Shown here: positions 58,617 to 64,000 of the stretch, one piece after another
Position numbering within the stretch: the stretch's first letter is position 1
Layout: each line of letters begins with the position of its first letter
Translations under genes and position numbers: made by a program
Assembly (NCBI GenBank): GCA_021781965.1
Contig: JAJXVU010000011.1
Coordinates: forward strand, 1 to 64,000
DNA length: 64,000 bases
Direction: 5' to 3'
Source: Pseudomonadota bacterium
GTDB lineage: Bacteria > Pseudomonadota > Gammaproteobacteria > UBA1113
The notes under the pieces: model-generated
The model's database searches: none
Told to the model about the DNA's origin: nothing
The model's input: only the letters and a program-made list of their open reading frames with translations

Positions 58617-59987
58617 TTAGGGCCATTTAGGCAGATCTCTCCCTAATGGGGCCGATGGTTTATCCCAGTATGGTGGTGTTTCAGACATCTTTAAAACGGG
58701 TAAAAGATGTTCTAACCTACCAAAAGATGTTGTTGTTTGTGTCAATAAATATTTTAACTGCTCTCTCGTAGGGATCTCACATTGTGAAAAATCACCCGTA
58801 ATTCTGCCTAGTTGGTTGAGCCAATGTGCAGTTTGTGCTAAAGATACACGAACTAAATAACTACCTCCCTCTATTGTACGCCTTCTAAGCGCTTCCATTA
58901 CTCCAACAGAGGCTAGAAATCCCGTTATATAATCTAAGGACTGCGCAGGTAAATGCCTTGGTATATTTATTCCACTTTGCTCATAGACTATGCCTGTTGC
59001 AGACTGGACTAAACTATCGTAGCCATGACGATTTGCCCATGGACCTAAATGCGAATAAGCACTAAAAGTGACATAAATAATTCCGGGACGGAGTTCAGAA
59101 ACCACCTCGGGAGAAAATCCAAGATCTGCTAAGCCATTCGGGCGATAAGATTGTAAAAAAACATCCGCTTTCTTAATAAGTTGAACAAGCTGATCTTTAT
59201 CTTTAGTTTCATCTAGATTAAGATAAGCAGAAAATTTGCCAAAACCCGTATCCATAACCAGTGGTAAAATATACGGTAATTTAGGACTAGAAATAAGCAT
59301 CACCGTAGCTCCATGTTCAGCTAAAGTCTTACCGCAAACAGGTCCCGCGATAACTCTAGTTAAATCCAGTACATTAATGCCTGACAATGGCCTATCTCCA
59401 GCAGGTAGCGATTCTGGTTTGCTAACCCCAATTTTAATAATTTCTAGCAATGGGAGGGACTCTATCGCTTTTGCTTGAGGATGTTTTTGCCATTCCTCGG
59501 GCATTCGAACTATAGCAGCACATAAACCACGATTAGCAAGCGCTTCTTCTAATGGATCTGCTTGCCAATTCTTTACAGCATCCGTGACAGAAGATTTATT
59601 ATCTTCACAACACAATAAAGAAATCACACCCTGTCGATGATGTGGAAAATTACAATGCAGTTGTATCCATCGATTATCTTGAGTTTGATAAAAACCAGAA
59701 ATAGGGCTCCATAAATCTTCATTGTCTCCATCAATAACTTTGATATATTCATGTGACCGCTGCGCAATAGCGGCATCTTTTACCGCAACACTGATTTTCT
59801 GTGCTTTGTGATTTTTTAAAATCCACAATTCTGAAGAAAGATATCCTATTGCGGCAATAACAGCAGCACCCGCTTCTCCTATTAAAAAAGGGCTCGGTAA
59901 AACAGGATCACTGCCAATGATAGTAACATGATCAGCGCGATCAGTGGTGATTCCAATCAACTTTAATAAAGCTATGAAAATTTCCAT
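58617..59987 (-). CDS. Class III CoA-transferase (CaiB/BaiF family)
   Basis: 456 residues. After a leading 190-residue part that looks like a degenerate first half, the typical core appears: SGINVLDLTRVIAGPVCGKT, then YLNLDETKDKDQLVQLIKKA with the conserved Asp region, LQSYRPNGLADLGFSPE and GIIYVTFSAYSHLGP. The family moves CoA between carboxylic acids or racemises 2-methylacyl-CoAs. The SDR gene 26 bp upstream suggests a shared operon for an acyl-CoA pathway (inference). Confidence 0.85.
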   Translation of the reverse strand: MEIFIALLKLIGITTDRADHVTIIGSDPVLPSPFLIGEAGAAVIAAIGYLSSELWILKNHKAQKISVAVKDAAIAQRSHEYIKVIDGDNEDLWSPISGFYQTQDNRWIQLHCNFPHHRQGVISLLCCEDNKSSVTDAVKNWQADPLEEALANRGLCAAIVRMPEEWQKHPQAKAIESLPLLEIIKIGVSKPESLPAGDRPLSGINVLDLTRVIAGPVCGKTLAEHGATVMLISSPKLPYILPLVMDTGFGKFSAYLNLDETKDKDQLVQLIKKADVFLQSYRPNGLADLGFSPEVVSELRPGIIYVTFSAYSHLGPWANRHGYDSLVQSATGIVYEQSGINIPRHLPAQSLDYITGFLASVGVMEALRRRTIEGGSYLVRVSLAQTAHWLNQLGRITGDFSQCEIPTREQLKYLLTQTTTSFGRLEHLLPVLKMSETPPYWDKPSAPLGRDLPKWP

Positions 59988-60013
59988 TTCTTATCCTTAA
60001 ATAACAGCGCTAT

Positions 60014-60781
60014 TTACAACGGATTACAAGCATGCCCGCCATCAACAGGCAAAATGCAACCCGTGATATAACGACTGGCATCTGAGGCTAAGAATAACAA
60101 TGGCCCCTCAAAATCACGGAACTCTCCCGTACGAGCCATAGGAATTCGTTGGATCATCGCTTTAAACTCTGGGCGATCAACGGCATCTTTATTCAAATCC
60201 GTTATCACCAACCCTGGGGCAATTGCATTGACTCGGATGTTATTGCTCACAAGGTCATAAGCTAATGACCGTGTCAATTGACTTACTCCCGCTTTGGCTG
60301 TCGAATACAATGTTCCATTTTTATAAGCCTTGTTGGCCGCCATCGTTGAAACATTAATAATGTTTAACGGCTTGTTTTGTTTTATCATTTCTTTAGCCAC
60401 AGCCATTGATAACAACCAGCAACCTTTAAGATGCGTATTGATTATGCTGTCAAAATCCTCCCCCGTAAATTCTAGAATGGGTTTACGGATCGCATTCCCG
60501 GCCGTATTCACCAAAATATCTATGCGTCCAAATCTAGCAATGGCTTCTGTCACAATATTCTGAATCATATCGGGCTTAGTGATATCCAGACTTACAACCA
60601 ACACCGTGCCACCAAAAGATTCTATTTCTTTAGCCAATTCTTGTAGCTGTTCCGCTCTTCTCGCAGCAATAACGACCATAGCACCTGCTCTGGCGAGCGT
60701 TAAAGCAAAATGACGTCCCAAGCCAGACGAAGCCCCTGTTACCAAAGCAACTTTTTGTTTTACAGAAAATAGATCACTCAT
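60014..60781 (-). CDS. Short-chain dehydrogenase/reductase
   Basis: Classical SDR of 255 residues. Cofactor motif LVTGASSGLGRHFA (TGxxxGxG), NTAG in DILVNTAGNAIRK, catalytic Ser in INVSTMAANKAY and the Tyr-Lys pair in GTLYSTAKAGVSQL. The C-terminal YITGCILPVDGGHACNPL is typical. Arg residues in IAARRAEQL suggest NADP(H). Substrate unknown; in an operon with the CoA-transferase. Confidence 0.92.
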   Translation of the reverse strand: MSDLFSVKQKVALVTGASSGLGRHFALTLARAGAMVVIAARRAEQLQELAKEIESFGGTVLVVSLDITKPDMIQNIVTEAIARFGRIDILVNTAGNAIRKPILEFTGEDFDSIINTHLKGCWLLSMAVAKEMIKQNKPLNIINVSTMAANKAYKNGTLYSTAKAGVSQLTRSLAYDLVSNNIRVNAIAPGLVITDLNKDAVDRPEFKAMIQRIPMARTGEFRDFEGPLLFLASDASRYITGCILPVDGGHACNPL

Positions 60782-60947
60782 GTTATTGACTCCTAATTTA
60801 ATTCTAACCCCTTGACAAAAAAATCAGAAAAGATAATGATTCCAGTGAGCAGTCAGAAACAGTAAGTTTGGCGTTTCATCGAGATTTATCCTTGAAAACT
60901 CAGCGAGGCATACAGATATTGAATGACGTATTAATGAAGATACGTCA

Positions 60948-62198
60948 TCAATACACTTTGCGACCATGCACATAGGTTGCTAATACTTGGCCGCTGAGTG
61001 TATCCCCTAAAAATGGTGTGTTTTTGCCGCGGGAAACCAAGGTATCCGCGCTGACTGCCCATTCTGCTATAGGCGATAATACGGTTAAATCCGCACTTTT
61101 TCCTATATCCAACGTACCTCGGTTCAAACTTAAAATACGTGCGGGTGTAGCGGTGACTAGACGTAAACATTGACACCACGATAAATCCAACTCGCGATGT
61201 AACATGACCAACATTGGCCACATCAATTCCAAGGTAGACATCCCGGGAGGTGTTTCTAAAAATGGAACTAATAACGCATCGGCTTCATGTGGTGTATGTG
61301 CTGAACAAATGGCATCGATGGTGCCGTCGATCACCCCCTGACGTAAGGCTGCGCGATCCACATCACTGCGCAAGGGTGGTTGCATTATATATCCTTCAAA
61401 AGAGCGATGCATCGTTTCCGTAAACCATAGATGGTGTATAGATACATCAGCACTCACGGCTAAGCCGCACGCTTTGGCCTCAGCAATTAATTCCACTGCG
61501 CGTGCACTGGATAAACGACTAAAGTGAACTCGCGCACCTGTTTCCGGTAATAAAGCAATCATTCTAGCAATCTCGCTCACCTCTGCACAAACAGGCATTG
61601 CCGGTAATCCTAAAATTAGATTTTCTTTGCCCGCATGTACATAGTTTTTATCCTGCCATCCCGGATCGAGTGGGCAATGAATCACGAGTAAATTGTTAGT
61701 GGCTGCATATTGCAAAGCTCTATACAATAATTGTGTATTGAAAATAGGATGATACGCTTGACCCACCGCAATACAACCGGCTTCTTTTAATGCCGCCATT
61801 TCCGCCAATTGCTTCCCGGCTAAATTCTGTGTGAAGGCCCCTATAGGCAACACTTGCACCTTAGCAATGCGCTGAGCCTGACTATGCAAGGATTCGACTA
61901 CACTAGGCGTATCTAATAATGGCTCGCTATCCGGTGATACACATACGTGCGTAAAACCGCCTTTCACTGCTGCCGACAATTCAGAATGAATAGGATGATG
62001 TAAGGTAGTAGAAAGATCTATAAACCCTGGCGCTATTAAACAGTCGTTACAATCAATTTCCTCGTCTGCAATAAAGCCTTCTGGGGCACTTTCCAGTGCA
62101 ACGATTTTTCCTTCAGCAACAAACAAATCGGTTATGGTTTCGCTGTGCTTTTCTGGGTTAATTAAGCAACCATTGCGAAATACTATTTTGTTCGCCAT
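60948..62198 (-). CDS. Dihydroorotase-like protein, probably non-catalytic PyrC' (PyrX)
   Basis: 416 residues of the type I dihydroorotase fold directly behind pyrB. The zinc motif that reads DLHVHLREPG in active enzymes is FIDLSTTLHHPI here: both HxH ligands are gone. The catalytic Asp of the usual DHAPH is also replaced (ICSAHTPHEAD). In Pseudomonas such an inactive PyrC' is a structural partner that holds PyrB in a dodecamer. The same role is likely here (inference), and an active dihydroorotase should be encoded elsewhere. Confidence 0.85.
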   Translation of the reverse strand: MANKIVFRNGCLINPEKHSETITDLFVAEGKIVALESAPEGFIADEEIDCNDCLIAPGFIDLSTTLHHPIHSELSAAVKGGFTHVCVSPDSEPLLDTPSVVESLHSQAQRIAKVQVLPIGAFTQNLAGKQLAEMAALKEAGCIAVGQAYHPIFNTQLLYRALQYAATNNLLVIHCPLDPGWQDKNYVHAGKENLILGLPAMPVCAEVSEIARMIALLPETGARVHFSRLSSARAVELIAEAKACGLAVSADVSIHHLWFTETMHRSFEGYIMQPPLRSDVDRAALRQGVIDGTIDAICSAHTPHEADALLVPFLETPPGMSTLELMWPMLVMLHRELDLSWCQCLRLVTATPARILSLNRGTLDIGKSADLTVLSPIAEWAVSADTLVSRGKNTPFLGDTLSGQVLATYVHGRKVY

Positions 62199-62199
62199 T

Positions 62200-63141
62200 T
62201 TATTTCCTCGCCGTTAATTCAACCATCACCGCCATACGCACCGCAATGCCAAAATGTACTTGTTGTAAAATCATAGAGTGTGGTCCATCGGCGACCACGG
62301 AATCGATTTCAACCCCTCTGTCCATAGGACCCGGATGCATCACTATCACATCTTTTTTGGCTAACTTTAATCGTTCAGCGGTTAAACCATAACACTGATG
62401 ATATTCGCGCAGACTCGGTAATAAACCTTGATCCATGCGCTCTTTTTGCAAGCGCAACATGATAATCACATCCGCACCTTGAATACCCTCTTCCATATTG
62501 CTATAACAAATCACACCACTCGCGCCTATTTGCGCAGGCAATAGAGTTTTAGGGGCAATTAAGCGTATGTGTTTAACGCCCATGGTTTTTAAGGCCATGA
62601 TTTCCGAACGTGCCACACGCGAATGCAAAATATCCCCTACAATAGCAACCGTTAAATTTGAAAATTCTTTTTTAGCGTGGCGTATCGTATACAAATCTAA
62701 CAAAGCTTGGGTCGGATGTTCGTGACAACCATCGCCGGCATTGATAACCGCGACGCTGGGTTTTACCTGTTTCGCAATAAAATGCGCCGCACCCGAATCG
62801 CCATGTCTACAAACAAATAAATCCGCTTGCATGGCTTGTAAATTTAAAATAGTATCCCGTAAAGATTCTCCCTTGGCCGTTGCAGCAGTAGCTACATTGA
62901 CACTGATGACATCAGCGCTTAATCGTTTAGCTGCAATTTCAAAAGTGGTGCGGGTACGCGTGCTGGCTTCAAAAAAAACATTGACTACGGTTTTATCTTT
63001 TAAATCATCTGTATGGCGCAAACGATTATTCTTATCGATAAATGTATCGGTGAGCAACAATAGTTTATTGATATAGTCTTGTGGCAAGCTATCTAAAGTG
63101 AGCAAATGTTTTAGCCGACCATTTTTATCAATTTGTTCCAT
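62200..63141 (-). CDS. pyrB: Aspartate carbamoyltransferase catalytic chain
   Basis: Makes carbamoyl-aspartate in pyrimidine synthesis; about 313 residues. Carbamoyl-phosphate motif [33 protein letters not shown], and the end [13 protein letters not shown]. The ATG at 63141 has GAGGAAG upstream and lies 1 bp after the ruvX stop; a TTG at 63156 is also in frame. No pyrI is seen; the partner is the adjacent PyrC'-like gene. Confidence 0.95.
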   Translation of the reverse strand: MEQIDKNGRLKHLLTLDSLPQDYINKLLLLTDTFIDKNNRLRHTDDLKDKTVVNVFFEASTRTRTTFEIAAKRLSADVISVNVATAATAKGESLRDTILNLQAMQADLFVCRHGDSGAAHFIAKQVKPSVAVINAGDGCHEHPTQALLDLYTIRHAKKEFSNLTVAIVGDILHSRVARSEIMALKTMGVKHIRLIAPKTLLPAQIGASGVICYSNMEEGIQGADVIIMLRLQKERMDQGLLPSLREYHQCYGLTAERLKLAKKDVIVMHPGPMDRGVEIDSVVADGPHSMILQQVHFGIAVRMAVMVELTARK

Positions 63142-63142
63142 A

Positions 63143-63613
63143 TTAGTCTTCCTCAAATTGCGCTAACCATTGTTCCAAGATTAATTTAGCGGCCAAGCTA
63201 TCTATGGCCGTTTTCTTTAAGGCCCTATAACCGCCACTTTCAAAGACTTGCGAACGCGCTTCTGCTGAAGTTAAACGTTCATCGGCAATATAGACCGGCA
63301 ACTGAAAACGATCTTTTAATGCCACTGCAAAAGTCGTTGCTTCCTCTGTGATCCATTGTGTTTTACCATCCATGTGTAACGGAATACCCACAACCAGGGC
63401 AAAGGGGCGCCACTGTTTAATTAAAGTGCCTATGCTTACCCAATCGATTTCATTTTTAACACGATATAATACTGATAGCGGCGATGCACTGCGCGTTAAT
63501 AACTGCCCTACCGCCACACCTATTTTCTTAGTGCCATAATCAAAGCCCAATGCAACCCCTTGCGGTTTGACTGGCTCTTGCCAATGGCTAGGTAATGATG
63601 ATGTATCAGGCAT
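63143..63613 (-). CDS. ruvX: Holliday-junction resolvase-like / pre-16S rRNA nuclease YqgF
   Basis: RNase H-fold nuclease of about 156 residues involved in 16S rRNA 5' processing. [15 protein letters not shown] carries the first Asp; [22 protein letters not shown] with the catalytic Glu, and [16 protein letters not shown] with the last Asp follow. The ATG at 63613 overlaps the yqgE end by 8 bp. Order yqgE-ruvX-pyrB-pyrC' is common in gammaproteobacteria. Confidence 0.93.
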   Translation of the reverse strand: MPDTSSLPSHWQEPVKPQGVALGFDYGTKKIGVAVGQLLTRSASPLSVLYRVKNEIDWVSIGTLIKQWRPFALVVGIPLHMDGKTQWITEEATTFAVALKDRFQLPVYIADERLTSAEARSQVFESGGYRALKKTAIDSLAAKLILEQWLAQFEED

Positions 63614-64000
63614 GGCCCATATCATCCGACAAATTATCTGGATTAAAACCCAAACTTTTAATAGCGCGTTGCCATCGGTCAGCAAAAGGCATACCAAAAA
63701 TAATATCGATGTTTGCAGGCGCCACCAACCAATCATTGTCTGCAATTTCTTTTTCTAGCATCTCACCGGTCCAACCCGAATAGCCCAAAATCATCAATGC
63801 GTCTTTAGGGCCTTCATTGCGTGCCATAGCCTGTAAAATATCTTGCGAAGAGGTAACTGCTACCGTATCACATACCATGAGCGTAGACTGCCAAGATTGT
63901 TGCGGTTTATGTAATACAAAACCACGATCCGGTTGTAGTGGTCCACCTAATAATACGATGGAAGGAACTTGTAGATTATTATCGACTTTTATCTGCATTT
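63606..64000 (-). CDS. yqgE: YqgE/AlgH family protein, 5' end outside window
   Basis: C-terminal 130 or so of about 187 residues. GGPLQPDRGFVLHKP, LMILGYSGWTGEMLEKEIAD and NDWLVAPANIDIIFGMPF are family hallmarks. The N-terminal FLIAMP region is beyond base 64000. The role of YqgE is not settled; it is constantly found next to ruvX. Confidence 0.92.
   Translation of the reverse strand, partial: MQIKVDNNLQVPSIVLLGGPLQPDRGFVLHKPQQSWQSTLMVCDTVAVTSSQDILQAMARNEGPKDALMILGYSGWTGEMLEKEIADNDWLVAPANIDIIFGMPFADRWQRAIKSLGFNPDNLSDDMGHA

Overview
This window looks like chromosome from a moderately AT-rich gammaproteobacterium. The gene order points to the Legionella/Coxiella side of the class: rppH-ptsP-lgt-thyA, dnaB-alr, yibN-grxC-secB-gpsA, gpmI-envC-ctpA, mutY-yggX, a divergent rne/rluC pair and yqgE-ruvX-pyrB-pyrC'. 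A LuxR-type regulator with a long non-HTH N-terminal domain fits this too. Placement below class level is inference. No plasmid or prophage backbone is visible.

Layout. 1-6 kb: end of a giant STAND/TPR/GAF/adenylate cyclase protein, converging on rne. 6.7-13.5 kb: rluC and small metabolic genes (isochorismatase-like hydrolase, MTA/SAH nucleosidase, a queuosine-precursor transporter fused to a cupin, thioesterase, pabC, a serine beta-lactamase-like hydrolase). 13.5-18.2 kb: gpsA-secB-grxC-yibN facing a two-gene osmoprotectant ABC transporter whose permease and binding protein are fused. 18.2-23.8 kb: accessory island with two AAA ATPase genes, csrA, a structured orphan transcript, palindromes, repeats, a broken marR gene and a miniature mobile element with a target duplication. 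23.8-32.4 kb: gpmI (with an in-frame stop), envC, ctpA, tRNA-Gly, asmA, mutY, yggX, yaiI. 32.7-34 kb: a third AAA ATPase. 34-46.7 kb: purL, a luxR regulator, oxidoreductases, a CopA-CopB fusion, alr, dnaB. 46.7-53 kb: a GC-rich hairpin and the rppH-ptsP-VIT-TauE-lgt-thyA block. 53-60.8 kb: mazG-like gene, acyl-CoA metabolism, a DUF523 pseudogene, an unknown 476-aa protein, a CoA-transferase/SDR pair. 61-64 kb: pyrC'-pyrB-ruvX-yqgE.

The most unusual theme is the three small AAA ATPase genes (18567, 22151, 32792). Each has its own, unrelated set of repeats ending at its start codon: two 36-bp palindromes bracketing a near-consensus promoter, a 37-bp tandem repeat, and four sites at an exact 22-bp period. 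Extra copies of the first two control regions lie nearby without their gene. Two of the three proteins end in a nuclease-like (D...ExK) domain. This looks like a family of self-regulated, mobile or addictive ATPase cassettes.

Two miniature repeat families are also scattered through the window: one with GTAACTACTC ends and 8-bp target duplications (six copies), and one of about 125 bp with 25-bp inverted ends (two full copies, one internally deleted). Gene decay is visible in gpmI (nonsense codon), a MarR gene, a DUF523 gene and a short SDR remnant, which fits a lineage undergoing genome reduction.
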